Source: Lingula anatina (taxonomy: Eukaryota; Brachiopoda; Lingulata; Lingulida; Lingulidae). From it: a stretch of 64,000 nt of DNA. Below, piece by piece: positions 23,418 to 35,728 of the stretch. Both the position numbers and the translations under genes were made by a program. Location: the NCBI RefSeq assembly GCF_001039355.2, contig NW_019774613.1:482577-546576 (forward strand), in the 5' to 3' direction. Below the pieces are notes generated by a model, which had not been told where the DNA came from, searched no databases, and was given only the letters and a program-made list of their open reading frames with translations. Each line of letters opens with the position of its first letter. Position 1 is the first letter of the stretch.

Positions 23418-26400
23418 TATATCTAATAAACCGAAGCTTAATTACCTCAGGTGCGACTTCGACGAAAGCTACCTCTCCGCTATGTAATCCCAGAACAAGG
23501 GTGCTGCTTGTCTTGCAAAAGTACAAGGAAGTGACCGCGTGGTCAAGATGTAACTGTTTTAACAGTACGAACTTGCCCTCCCCTTCAGCATCAATGTTCG
23601 TCTTCCAGAGTTTAAGAGTAGTGTCGTACGAACTTGTCACAAAGGTATCGTCTGTCAAGTTTGCCATGCTTGTCAAGTTCTTTTCGTGATTGTCTTCTTT
23701 TTCCTGAACAGTGAACATCTCTTCACCTGTCTGAGAATCCCATGCCTTCAATCCGAGTTTTATATCTTCTGATATAACCCGGGATCCATTTGATGTCAAG
23801 ACCATAACTGGTGAAAAGTCTTGTTTGATACCAAACATATTGTTCGTGCATTTGGCTGTCGGACGCTCGGCTCCTATGTCCACGGCAAAATCAACAAAAT
23901 TGTAACAATCGTAGAAAGCTCGAAGTGCGGTCATATCTTTGTTGCAAAAGGAAATTTCCCTTGGTGACACGAAACCATCAACTGTAATGACCTTTAACTG
24001 CAACAACTTTTCTCTGTTCCAAATTTGAATAAGGTTATCAAAACCTGCCGTGGCTAATATACACCCGTAGGGTTCGCTGTCATCCAAAGTTGCCATCGAG
24101 CGAACGCCATTACGGTGAGTTGTAGAGATTTCCAGTGGGTTTTGCAGTTCAAGTTTGTGAAACTCATAAATGTAAAAAGTGCTGGCACTGCTGCCGACCA
24201 CAATCCTTGATCCGGGTAATTGCAGCAAACATGTGGGTATACGGTCATCAAAAGAAACGTTTTTTAATTGTTGTGGTTGTCCAAATGGATGAAGGGGTAC
24301 AGTGTGGATCATAAGGTGAGGTGCAACCCCAGTGTCGATCGGGATGTACACCGACAGCACAGCTATGGATGCATTTCCGTGGCGCTGTTGACTTGCATAT
24401 CGAACAATCTCCACCAAGACATCAGCCTCTTTTCCGAAGCTGTTGACAAGACGGGCTTCGATGCTTTCTTGCATGCTACGTCTTCTATTACTTGTAGACA
24501 TTTCGTTTATGCTTATTTCTTGCCATATACAGACGTCGCCACTTTGAAAACCAGCACAGCACACCGGGCCAGAGGTAAGGGTGCGTCCGCACCAAGAGAG
24601 AGACGTGACTTTGGCTTCAATTTCGATGCCGTTCACCTTTGGCATAGACAAAGCAGCAGGCGCTGATGTCATATCTTCTTTTTCTAAAAGAAGAATGTCG
24701 CCGCTGTCCGTCCCAGAGAGAAAATAATCTTTGTCCTCGTGGGTTATCATTCTCAAGGCGGTTACCAAAAAATCCTTTGCGTTTCCGTGGGCGGTATCAC
24801 CAAAGCATTCTATGTGGTTATCAGTATTGACAGCGCTAACTTTGCCGTTCTCTAATAATGAAAAATAAAAACCCTTCTCCCACGAACAAACAGGAACGCT
24901 GGCTTTCCTAGGTGCTGTGATCATCGCATCTGGCCGCAGATCAGCGTGGCTACATTCATCTTGGTGGCATGCTTCAAGAGAACTGAATGCTTTTTGAGTG
25001 TCGATGCACGCAACTGTTTCATACATTGCAACCATAAGCTTCCTTTCGTTCTCTCCATTCAGCTGAACTTTCCTGACACAAAATGCGGGGCTAATGACAA
25101 TTCCAACGTGAGTCCCATCACCCAAGTTCCATTTAAGTATCTCTCCTCCCGAAGATCCCGAGATGATGTGTTCTCTGTCTGAGGTGAAACACACGTCCAT
25201 GACAGCAAACTTGTGGCCTTTCAGCTGGTGGTGCCTGTGCAAATTAACGACAGGTCTCTCCTGCTCTAAACATACCAGCCACAGCTTAATGCTTCGATCT
25301 GCTGATGCAGACACAACCAAGAGTTGGCCTTGCTGTTTGGCATCACCATCAATAAGGACCTTTGTGACTTTGCCCTCATGAGGTCTCCCCAAATTCATCT
25401 GAAAATTGCCAGTCACTGGATCCCACAGTTTCAGAGTTCCATCGAGGGACCCCGTAACTGCCACCTTCCCGTCATTTGAGACAGCAACGGAGCTTACATA
25501 TAGCTGGTGTTGTTCTCTCGGTGTTGATGTTGTTACCTGAATTTTATTGAGATCCCATCTAATGGCGCGTTGATCCTCTGACGAGGTAATCATGAACTTG
25601 TTGTCAGGGGTTATTAGAATAGCGCGTATTCTGCCACTGTGACCACGAACAGTTGCCAAAACTTGTAGGCTCTTTATGTCCCACATAAGGATTTTCCAGT
25701 CATCTCCAGCGGTAAAAAAAACTGACTTTTCTTTTTCTTCATCCGCATAAAACCTTGAGGCGACAGCAAATATTTCATTGATATGTTCCCGCGTAGTCTC
25801 TCGATATGTCTTCTTCTCCACATGCCACACGCACGCTATTCCATCCTCATAACCCGCGATTAATGAAGCACCTTTTGGTCTAGAAACACAGACACATAGG
25901 GCTTTAGCGGCGGCCTTCCCATTCACTAGAGTGCGTGTAAATTGACGATACCGAGTTCGTTTCTGGCAATCCCAAACGCACACCGAGCCATCCTCAGAAG
26001 CAGATATCAACTTTTTGCTGTCCGGTGATATGCACAGACCGCGAATTGTGCCGCGATGGTTTGTTATGGGTGGTCCATCTTCACTTGGGTCATTAATCCG
26101 CCAGAACTTAATTGTTGCATCTGCAGATCCTGTAACGAAGCGTTTGTCATCCGGAAACATTGCCAATGTATAAACTTGATCTTCGTGCTTTCTTAAAGTT
26201 GGTTCAACGTTGTCCTGGTCATCAATGTCCTTAACCAGCCACACTTTGACAGTGCGGTCCATCGATGCAGTCACAAGGTATCTATTATCAGCATCCACTC
26301 CCACCGCCCAAACAGACCGCGTATACTGATGCGTGTGCGTCCCCACAATTCGTTTGGTCCCGGATTCAAAGTCGCAGACCCTAGAAATCCCGTCATTGCA

Positions 26401-28489
26401 GCCTGTGTAAAGACAGCTTCCATCTTTAGGAATGGCAACTGAAAGTACTGTACCGGGGTGTTCGAAGACTTCTTTCCTACCCCCACCAGGTGGTACTAAA
26501 CACTGTGATAACGGGAGTAAAGACATGTGATTTTGTGGAATATGCTTGATGAAATCTTCCATATTTGGGGATGAGTGGTCTTTTAGCCTACTAAGTAAAT
26601 GGAAAGCCAGCTGGTCGCAATCGACCGCCAAAGCATCTTTGGATAAGTTCAAACAGTCGTACAAAGTCCAAAAAAGGATGCTGTCCTCTGTCGCATACTC
26701 TGTCATAATACTGAAATCCGACAGAATGCTTGCTACGGTCGAGACCCGAAGTTTTTGTATCAGCCATTCGTATTTCGTAAGCAAGGACATGTACACTTTA
26801 GGAAAACCGCCTTTGCGGAAGTGATATACCGCATTTTCATAGAAATAGCTTTCGCTCGTTTCTGTCTCGAACCATGGCGCATACTTGATATCCTCTTCAG
26901 TATTTAGCTTCGCCTTGAAAGCCATAAGCAGCAGCTTGTGCAACTCTCTTTCATACCTGCCTGATTCCTTGTACCTAAAGGTTTGTTCTCCCTTCTTCAA
27001 CGCATATTCTCGCACAATGTCGTGCATGGTGAATATCTGGTCGTCATTCTGTTCATGTATTAATTTGATCAATGAGTGATTGGCGAGGATGTTTAGATCT
27101 TCGCGTACAATTTTCTTGATATCCGCTTCGCTTGTGTTTATTTCGTCGCATAATTTATATATTGTTTTCAGCACTGATGATCGAAAACGCTCATCGTCCT
27201 TGAAGACCCCGAGACACAAGAACAACTGCTGCACGCGGTTAAGATCATTCGGCTTTGACAATGAAAGCACATTGCAATCTTTGGAATTTGTACTGGGTTT
27301 CAATGCATGGAAACTACGCTCCAACCACTGATCACTCCCTGTCACTTCCTCTTTAATTTGGTTCAGCCGATCTCGCAAACTGTCACCCTTGGTATCATGT
27401 TTCAAGTGCTGGGCATAGTTATCTAAGATAATAGGTAGTCCGTCTGTGTTTTCTATAATTGCTTTTCCTATTTGTTCTTTGCTGGCTTTTACTTGTTCAT
27501 CTTCTAAATCCAAGCCCGCGCAGTTGACAAAGAAATCCCATCTCTCCGCTTTAGGTATCACATCTAGCTCATAAGGTGTCGCTTTGACTTTAAGCAAAAT
27601 ATCTTTCGTGCGTGTTGTATATAGAAGTTGACTTCCGTCAGATAAAGCCTCTCTCATTTGCTTAAGAATCTGAACAGTTGTCGTTTCCGACCAGACGTCA
27701 TCTAAAACAATAAGAAGATAATTCGCTTTTGTGAACTTACTTAACCATATCCAAACATCATCTAACTTGGTGAAATTGTCTTTCTTGCCTTCAAGATACG
27801 GATGAAGAACGTTATTCATTTTGCTTAGTATGTTGGGGTTTGTGCCGACTTCCACAAAGACTACCTCCATTTCACTGCGCATTTTCCAGGCCACAGCCTG
27901 GGCTAGGTAAGTTTTACCGACACCTCCTGGACCGTGAATACCAACCGACTTCTCTCGAGAGAGAATCTCTAGCACCTTCTTCTCTGGGTCGTCCCGGGTG
28001 ACATAACCCGTCGGCATATGGTTGATGCCATGACATGGGGATTCTACATTAAATATAATGAAATCAAATTTAAGCATGCACAAGGCTCATTGACTTAGGC
28101 TCATTGAGTATTTGACGTATCTTGATAAACTGAGAATTCAGTACGCAACTGCGCAGAAGAAAACCTACAGTTTATTCCCTAGTATCAGCCCACTAAATTG
28201 GGAATTTGGACCCAATAAATCATAGTTATTATTGCATCGTCTACTTCTTTAAAGTAAGCAAGCGGGGCGAGGCAAAATATTTTATCCTTGTACTCTCCAC
28301 CCCCTTAAAAAGCATAGGTCCGCGAGGGGAAGCACGCTAACAATGCTAGCGCACAATCAGCTACATGTAGGTTAGGTTTTGTCTCTAAGTGCACACACCT
28401 CTTTGACCAGGATTCGATTCTACGCCTCCAATGAAAAGCAGTGTCTGTATTTCAATTGCGGTGAGTATACGTGAGGTGAAGGACTCCAT
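23248..28489 (-). CDS. NB-ARC/WD40 protein, copy B (APAF1/NLR-like)
   Basis: Exon 1 28489-28399, intron 355 bp, exon 2 28043-23248 (TAA). The splice (G|GTGTGT ... TTTAATGTAG|AA) keeps frame and gives about 1628 residues. Reading further up from 28043 only enters the intron. Approximate residue positions: P-loop GPGGVGKT 68-75, Walker B LLIVLDDVW 140-148, TTR 173-175, GLPI 232-235, MHDIV 370-374. WD40 repeats start near 558; about ten are clear (ending VWLV, FWRI, VWDC, MWDI, LWDP) and about six to eight are weaker, enough for two propellers. No CARD, death domain or TIR precedes the NB-ARC. Family role: nucleotide-dependent oligomerising switch in cell death or immunity; the ligand is unknown. 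One large exon for all domains is unusual in this intron-rich DNA. The last about 56 codons lie in transposon sequence. Alternatively a donor GAG|GTAATT at 23446/23445 would end the exon earlier and join an unseen exon. Confidence 0.9.
28399..28489 (-). CDS. Leader exon of NB-ARC/WD40 B with 2A-like motif
   Basis: The minus strand reads TTACCATGG (good start context) and 30 codons, ending TLLFIGGVESNPGQR before G|GTGTGT. The segment GGVESNPG|Q matches the 2A ribosome-skipping consensus D(V/I)ExNPG|P except for G instead of D and Q instead of the last P. A hydrophobic LLFI precedes it, as in many 2A sequences. The exon joins in frame to ESPCHGINHMPTGY of the NB-ARC exon. Established: 2A-like leaders are reported at the N-termini of some sea urchin NLR-type proteins. 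Inference: this leader descends from such a sequence; with both changes skipping would probably be lost or weak. Confidence 0.65.
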
Positions 28490-29900
28490 GGTAACGTGTT
28501 CTGTAATGAAAACATTTGCTGCCATTAGAGCCATATTCATATTAAGGAAACTGTACCATTGTTACCATTGTTGAAATACCATTGTTGATGTTGTTACCCT
28601 TTATTATCATTCAAATAATGAAAATGCATCTAATTATTCAATAATGAATCCATCTTTGTGCAGATTTAAAACAATAAGGAACCCTCAAAAATAAAATATG
28701 GGCGTTTACATTACTCGTTGCAATGTATAAACATAGGCACCTCAAAACTTAAATCGTCAAACACCTTTCTATTTTGAGGTGCAATTGGGGCGAACTTCAT
28801 CCCTGAACAAGATTTTATCACGAAAATTGACAGAGTGGACCACGAGTGAATGGGCTACAATCTTGTGCCGTCATTTTGGTTTAAATGATTTTGTTATGGA
28901 GTTATGAGCTCCTAATTACAGATTTTCATTAAACATAGGCATTATTTTGCTTTATCGACGATAACATCTTATCTAAGAAAATCACTGGCAGGGTTTTGGA
29001 GTACTAAATAATTGTCTTGAAACGGTGATCGTGGGTACTCAGGTAAAAGAGAAATTTGAGAAACAATTTTTTACCCCGAAATCTCAATTATGAATTCACC
29101 CGTAAGATGACGTATGTGCAAATGTTGATTAATTTGGTCAATGAACACTGAGGAGTTATCTACTAGCCGAAAGGATGTGTGTAAGGCAATTAATAAGGAG
29201 TTTTGGGTGAAGGGTGAAAATATCCTTAATGATCAAATATCAGCCACAAAACCCGTACAATAAACGCCACCTTATAGTACATGTAGTTTCCAATAGTAAA
29301 GCTTTGAGAAATTCTAAAGGGCTTCATTTCATATCTCCGAAATTGAGATTCGAATGGATATTTTCTGCTTTCTTTTTGTGCTATATGTACAGTTGTGTAT
29401 CCCCCAACAGTTTCATTTGAATAAATATGCATTTATGCAGGCAGCTATACATCCGCAAAGCAGAATGAAAGGATAGTTGGCTATCGTTACATCTTTTCCT
29501 CGGGGTTGGTCTGAAACCGATTTTTTTTAGATCTACTTGTAGCTGTGCTGAACTCCAACAGCTACAATTCTTTGTTACATGTAATTCTGTCCATTCAAAA
29601 TAAAACCTGTCGAGTTAAGTAATGATACTACGAAAAAAGCATGCAATCTAAACCGCAAGATCGTCTAAATATTTTTATGAAGGATCAAAATCTGGTGCGA
29701 GATCCACAGAAGGATTTGAGGTTTTGTCACCATTCCAAGTTGCTGGAAAACAGCAGCAGACTACAGCATTCCGAGACAAGTGGTTCAGGCTGGGACAGTA
29801 AAGATAAGTTTGAAAAAGAACCAAAAAGCGGAAACACATAAGAAAAATAAATGCCAGTCGCTTAAAGAAACATTTATAAGATATAACATATACACCCCAT
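28490..29900. other. Upstream region of NB-ARC/WD40 B
   Basis: No further gene is recognised. Parts resemble the upstream region of copy A (for example 29740-29820 with 1960-2010), so a promoter or untranslated leader is likely here. No TATA-type element could be assigned with confidence. Confidence 0.4.
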
Positions 29901-30100
29901 TTCCATAGATTAGATCGACCTACTTTAGATCGACCTAACTCCCTGGGGGTTCACGCTAAATAGCTGTCAGCGGGGCGGACACGAAAGTTAATTACCCCCT
30001 TACAGCTTGTAGTAGGCGGGACGGACATTTAAGTCGGATTATCTGAAAGTAATCTAGTGAGACTCCCCGTGGGGATAGATCGATCTAAAATCTATGGGAA
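29901..30100. mobile_element. Palindromic MITE, family P, copy 2
   Basis: Left end TTCCATAGATTAGATCGACC; right end, reverse-complemented, TTCCCATAGATTTTAGATCG. The shared words TCGACCTAACTCCC and GGGGATAGATCGATCTAAA tie it to the copies at 18622 and 34560. Confidence 0.75.
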
Positions 30101-30326
30101 TAGAGCCATAGAGTGGGAGGGGGTATCCGCATGTTTCCGCACATATTTGTACAATGGTATACAGTATCCTTATTTCATTCTGTATATTCAATAACACAAT
30201 AGTTTCTGTAGTTAAATCCCGGCCTTTTTATATAATTTGAAGATTTCTTATTTTCATGATAATTTTAGTAAATTAAGCAAATTCTGTAGTTCAGTGTGCC
30301 AGTAATTTTAATTTGACACGAAAGCG

Positions 30327-30361
<35 letters not shown>

Positions 30362-31359
30362 TACTATCTTGTTGTTAGAACTTGCCTGAATCAAAACTGT
30401 TATCAATCCCCCTAGTGAGACAATATATTGCCACGAACAGCACCAACAACACCTCCGCGTCGTCTACAATTTAAATATTTACATTAATCGATATTTTATA
30501 CAGTATATGAATATTTATACATTGTACAGTGGTAATTGAAATCCGTGTTTATGATATAAGATTCTTCGCATATATGCACAATGCTTTTTATATGTAGCCC
30601 CAATATGCAGTTATTTTGTTGAAAATTTCTCAAAGAGAAACCCAGACTTTGGATATTTCCTTGGTAACTTCTTTGTTGATCTCAGTTCATAATAGTGATT
30701 CCGTTACTGGCTTCAGAACAAAAATTCCGTCAATCTCTTTAAAAAAAAGAAAGAAAAATTTATTTAATTTAAAGACATTCACTCTTGGGGTGTTGCTTGA
30801 GATTAGGGTGATTCTGATTCTTCCTCATAATTCACATCCAGCAGAACTAAAGATATCTTTCAGTCCTCGTTTTGACTGACTGAGATCTGGCTCCTCCGTC
30901 AAGCTTGACAGTAAACTATCAACCAACAAGGAAAACAAAGTCCATTTAAAATCGAAAAATGGCAGTGTTATTTAACATAAGAAAAATATATTTTACAAGC
31001 CTGAAACAAAAGAGGCATTTTACAAATTGCTCCTTTAATTGTCGATGTTAAAACTCTTGTAAGGGCGGTTTGTCTGCCATTTTGAAAATCGTCGTTTAAC
31101 CAACCTAAATGACTAATGTAAAAAACAGTTGCACTTGTGTGTTAAGCATCATTTTCTGCCATAGAAAACACTTACTAATCAAATATTTGTGCTTCATCCA
31201 CTGATGACAACTTCGATATGGTCTTATACTTTCCGTATTTTACATAATCTAGAGACTTGACATTTAATATGGAATATTTTTGTTTCAAAGGTATGCCTAG
31301 ATAAAAATACGCTCTTAAAAAACTCTGATCTCATATAAGATATGTGAATGAAAAAATGT
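30101..31359. other. AT-rich stretch with (CG)n(CA)n microsatellite
   Basis: A GCGCGCGC run followed by (CA)n lies at 30325-30361. The sequence after it (30362-30470) resembles 2165-2300 of cassette 1. No gene seen. Confidence 0.4.
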
Positions 31360-31690
31360 GTAGTCAGGTGTGTCTCTACCAATTAACTGAATACCATGTC
31401 TGTACATGTTCCACTTTTGCGTTGTGTAATATGCAGTAATTTGATTGGGTAGTGCTCTTTTGGGCTGGTCAAAGCCTGGCTTTGGCGAAGCACGTTTATG
31501 TCAAAAAAGTATCCATACATGTATGTCGGGAACTACTGCATAGAAAATTTTGAAATTTTACATGCAAGCGGTTGGTATTGCAGTGCATAAAGTGAGTTAA
31601 GCGGTGTTTTACAAAATTGTTAATCTGTGCCAGATTGGCCCGTAAAAGACAGACATTGCCAGACAGATTATTGCGCTTAAGTGCCTAAGG
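31360..31690 (+). mobile_element. Tc1-type transposon fragment, second copy
   Basis: Matches 17340-17660 over most of its length (for example GGGCTGGTCAAAG and GACAGACATTGCCAGA). The plus frame KTDIARQIIAL corresponds to the start of the second helix-turn-helix. It breaks off just before the TA microsatellite. Confidence 0.5.
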
Positions 31691-31720
31691 TTATTGAAAG
31701 CGTCAGTGTCTGGAGTGGAA

Positions 31721-31722
<2 letters not shown>

Positions 31723-31780
<58 letters not shown>
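31723..31780. repeat. (TA)n microsatellite
   Basis: About 29 uninterrupted AT units. The Tyr-Ile frame across it is not a gene. Confidence 0.9.
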
Positions 31781-31784
<4 letters not shown>

Positions 31785-31797
31785 ATGCACCTTGGAA

Positions 31798-31951
31798 GAT
31801 CTACATTATAGTTGTAAAATACAATCCTAGCTTTCGGCCCCTGGGCCTTCTTCTTGGAACAAAAATACATTGTCTATTCTATTCATTGTATCTTCTTGGA
31901 AGAAGGCCCAAGGGCCGGAAGCTCGGATTGTATTTTACAACTATGTAGATC
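31798..31951. repeat. Fold-back sequence with 60 bp arms
   Basis: GATCTACATTATAGTTGTAA ... GGCCCCTGGGCCTTCTTCTT on the left pairs with AAGAAGGCCCAAGGGCCGGAA ... TTACAACTATGTAGATC on the right, leaving a loop of about 35 bases. It is likely a MITE or the end structure of a larger element. It sits directly after the (TA)n tract. Confidence 0.7.
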
Positions 31952-32363
31952 AATTTTAGGTTGCACAATGAGATTGCCTGCTCACACAGACCACATTTAA
32001 TAGCAGGTAACTTACAGAACTAAGGGAAAGAGCAGCTACCTTGGTCATCAAAATCGTCATATTTGAACCACATGGACTATGTGTGGGTAGGCCATTATTC
32101 GCTGAATCAACGGCCTACAACGGCTGTATATAGTAAAAACATATCAGCCCAGTTTTTCTCCCAAACTACAACATTCTGTTGACAACTGACAGATGTAAGC
32201 AATACCTTAGTGCAGTTGGAAGGTGGTGGACGTAGTTTGAATCTTATTATAACCGTTAAAAGTATTTTGGGAGCGCATTATCTAGACTTCGTCAATTTCC
32301 GTAGAGCTTCGGAATGTGTGACAGGTATCACATATTGTCAATAACACATCATCAGTTAGTAGA
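31952..32363. other. Unassigned stretch
   Basis: No gene or repeat recognised. Confidence 0.3.
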
Positions 32364-32419
32364 ATTTGGTGGCCCAGTGGTAACGTCCTTGGCTTTTTAT
32401 TTTATTTTATTTTATTTTA

Positions 32420-32471
<52 letters not shown>

Positions 32472-32536
32472 TTATTTTTTTTGTTTTTGTTTTTTTGTTA
32501 AAACACAGCGGAGGGGGTTCGCTTCCACTCAGTCCA
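32364..32536 (+). repeat. Possible tRNA-like SINE split by (TTTTA)n(TTA)n
   Basis: GTGGCCCAGTGGTAACGTCC (32370-32389) looks like a tRNA A-box region. GGGGGTTCGCTTCCACTCAG (32514-32533) looks like a B-box region. Between them is a (TTTTA)n(TTA)n tract. This fits a tRNA-derived SINE head broken by a microsatellite. It is not a working tRNA gene. Confidence 0.35.
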
Positions 32537-33424
32537 TTTTTTTATTTTATTTTATTATTATTATATAATATCTTATCACGGTCTAATGATTGGTGTGGCG
32601 GGTTGGGAGCTAGTTATCTGTAACTTGCTTAAGTTCAACATATACTTACCAGTATATAGTGAAAATGTGATTATACAATAGCTGGTCACCAGCCCGCATA
32701 ATGAGTACACGGCGATGACATGGATATTAAAATATGAGCGAAAATTCTTAATCCTACAGGGGTGCTCAAACTGTGTAAACCTTTTAGGTTTAGTGTCGGT
32801 CACTTCCTATGAATGTTCTGATTTGACGAGTTAATGCGTATCAAGACAGCCCCCCTTATTGTGTAGTGTTAATGACCTTGCATGATCCAAACAGATTAAT
32901 TAAATCTGTTACCGTCAATCTTCAATGATATTTTTTAAAGTTTGCTTTGAACAACTGTTTAAAAAGTAATAAAAAGTATTGCCCAATTTTCTGATTTGAG
33001 TTTATTACACGCATTATAAACGGCTCACAACAACATTTCCATTAATATTTGACTACATAGTATTTCACATTTACCACCAAAGCTTCGTGGTAATGATAAA
33101 AATCCGGTAGCCAAAAGTTGGGTTTGCTGATCGTTTTTTTTCTGAAATGTAGAGATATTGAAGTGTGCACTCGGGTCTTCAGATTGCATTTGTTTAATTA
33201 TAAAGCGAAGTATTTGATTTTAACTGTATTTCTGATTTGATTAATAATTCATTTTAATTAATAATGACCTTAATAATCACATTGGTTCGAAGACAATAGT
33301 AGCAACTAAGTATACCACTCAATTTCATAATTTTGTTTTGATATTTTACCTCTGATGTATAGTTTTTTTCAGAGTGTGCACTCGATTTTACTGAGTGCTC
33401 TTGTTTGTTTGTTTGTTTGTTACT
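32537..33424. other. AT-rich intergenic stretch
   Basis: Nothing that can be supported on either strand. Confidence 0.3.
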
Positions 33425-33690
33425 TCCGGTAAGGAGGTTATGTTTTCGGTCCTGTCAGTTCGTTTATAGTTAGTTTGGCGTGATCATGAGTTTGTTTGTC
33501 TGTTCTCAACATTATGCAAAAAAAAAAAACATCATCCAAAAAAAAATATATATATTCGTATGGGTTTTGATAACATGTTAAGGGTATAGGTTACAAATGG
33601 ACCAAGGAAGAAATGATTAGATGTTGGGGTGATATGGATCACTCCTGAAACACGCTCTGCGTCGAAGTGACGAAAGCAGCCAGAATTACG
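33425..33690 (+). repeat. Dispersed repeat of the CGGTAAGGAGGTTATGTTTT type
   Basis: Preceded by (TTTG)n at 33401-33420. The words GGTAAGGAGGTTATGTTTTC, then GTTTGTTTGTCTGT, then ACCAAGGAAGAAATGATTAGAT follow in the order I know from short repeats widespread in marine invertebrate genomes. No coding capacity. Confidence 0.4.
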
Positions 33691-34559
33691 TCTAAGTTGG
33701 CTACATTGAATCGAAAAGGTTGAACTTGCGTTTCATTTAAAAACGGATTTACCCTTATGCTGTTTTGAAGATTTTAGATATGAATATTATTATCGAAAGT
33801 GCTTCTAGCATATGCAGTGTCAATTATTTTACTTTTTTCTTACAAGTTTCTCTAAGAATTGCCGTGCAGGTCCTGTAACGGTGTAGGGCCTATAACCTGT
33901 AAAACGTCATAGCGTGTATATCGGTCGGGTAACAGCGACCCGTATTATCTCACTCATAGCTTGGTTCCATATATATGCTTTGATTTATAAATAGTTTATG
34001 ATCAGAAGAAAGCATACAGTTTTCTTGTCGGAAGTCTGCTCTGACTGGGTGCTTTTCTATAGTTTGAGTATATTTTGGAAATACAAACTCATTGCACTGG
34101 TGTTTAGTGTGGTCTTAAGCGAAACCATTACGCCGATTTTTTTTTCTTTTGGATTCACTAACTTATTAAGCATAGGGAAGGAAAAGCAGATCTGAACTGT
34201 TACACTCACCTAACAACTGTCTCAATATGGCGTGAACCACCGCAAAGCCATACTTCGCTCTAAATAGAAAAGAGACGTTTACCCTGACGTGCGTCCCTAT
34301 ACGAGCACGATACGTTACGATATCCACACCCATGTTTCACCTAAAACAGATGATTTTGAAAATTGTATTACATCTTTGATACATCATTTATGCTGAAAAT
34401 ATTACATAAAATTAAAATTTTTTGGATTTTTTTTTGCTTCTCTGTAAGCAATCATTAATAGTTAAACAGAGATCTACCGTGTACCATTTACTTTTCAAAC
34501 TGACCGCAGAGTCTAATGCAACCTTTCCCCTCGGGTAGTCTAATTTCTAACTACATGTA
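33691..34559. other. AT-rich intergenic stretch
   Basis: No gene seen. A 65-codon frame at 33998-34195 lacks any supporting feature. Confidence 0.3.
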
Positions 34560-34771
34560 TCTCCAACGGGATCCTTGCTTAATTGAAATTAACTTAAGCG
34601 GCTTAGATGCCTATCACGCCTACTGAAGCTGATAGGGGGCAACTAACTATCGTTAAGCAGCTTTAGCAGGTGTGCCAGACATCTAAGCCAAACAATAAGC
34701 TGAAAGAAAATTAGCGCGAAACCCCGTGGAAATGGACCGATCCTGTTAGATCGATCTAGGGATGGGAACCC
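34560..34771. mobile_element. Palindromic MITE, family P, copy 3
   Basis: A more diverged member. The inner words GATGCCTATCACGCCTACTG and its inverted partner near GGTGTGCCAGACATCTAAGC, and the right-end GTTAGATCGATCTAGGG, match copies 1 and 2. The left terminus is eroded. Confidence 0.6.
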
Positions 34772-35309
34772 ACTCTAAGATGACAGGGAGATGAAGGATA
34801 ACACAAGGTGTTTCATTTCTGTTTTATGATTACGAAGGTTCTTGTATTTATTTGTACATTTGGTGTCACCGATTTCTTTGGTTAACTATTGATGATCCGT
34901 GAAAACGTGTTTAATGAACTTCACAACACAGAAATGTGGTTCGTCAGTTTTACCTTCACTGCGGGCATTCATATTTAATTATTTAGCATTAATAAGTCAG
35001 TAAAAAAATTCCTTCTAGTGACTAAATAAAAAAAAACATTGGTTCATGACTCTATTTTCTATATAATTTAACGCATTGCATTATGGGTGACACCTTTTTT
35101 CCGCAAATGTATGTCCATTTATCAATGCCACCACGACGCTCTGATCTAGGTTTATTAATATAAAGTTGTTCTCCTATGTGGTCTCTAATAAGCTTTTACA
35201 GCGTTGTTTGCGTTTTTGGCATATATTCTCTTTAAAAAATGTGTAACACGTACATGTAATAAGTTTACTTTTAATTTCAAAAATATAATTTCCTTTCATT
35301 TTGATGTAG

Positions 35310-35683
35310 GTCACTGGAAGCAATCTGTTGCAATTATATGATGAGTACATATATATTTGTTATGGTCACAACAGGTAAGCAGTTTTCCTTCTGTTTTTGA
35401 TAATGTAGTAAACCGCTGTTAAACATATACTTTTTACTTCAACTGTTCCAATATTGTACGGGAATAATAATTTCTTACTGTATTTGACAAAAGTTATCAA
35501 TATATGCAATTTAATATTGTTTGATATTTTTTCTGCTTTTATATTGTTTTTGATAAAGCAGCGAGTTGTTTTGTCCGCAAAAAATATTACTTTAAGTCAA
35601 ATCTTTGCCGCTAACACGACCAAATTCCACCGTACAGAAAATACCAAATGGTGTCTTCTCATACTTACAAAAAACGACATTTG

Positions 35684-35728
<45 letters not shown>

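Noticed and set aside
23405-27331. Several plus-strand and shifted frames across 23.4-27.3 kb
   Set aside because: They are shadows of the NB-ARC/WD40 exon, which has domain motifs on the minus strand.
28044-28083. Codons upstream of ESPCHG in the long frame
   Set aside because: They lie before a TTTAATGTAG acceptor and are not shared with copy A, so they are intron read as protein.
29492-29520. Minus-strand QTNPEE as another 2A-like motif
   Set aside because: It lacks the Gly-Pro and acidic residue of the consensus and has no open frame context.
31694-31948. Tyr-Ile rich open frame
   Set aside because: It is the (TA)n tract plus a non-coding fold-back sequence.
32370-32536. Possible tRNA gene
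   Set aside because: The A- and B-box-like parts are split by a long microsatellite and no cloverleaf can be drawn; a SINE relic fits better.
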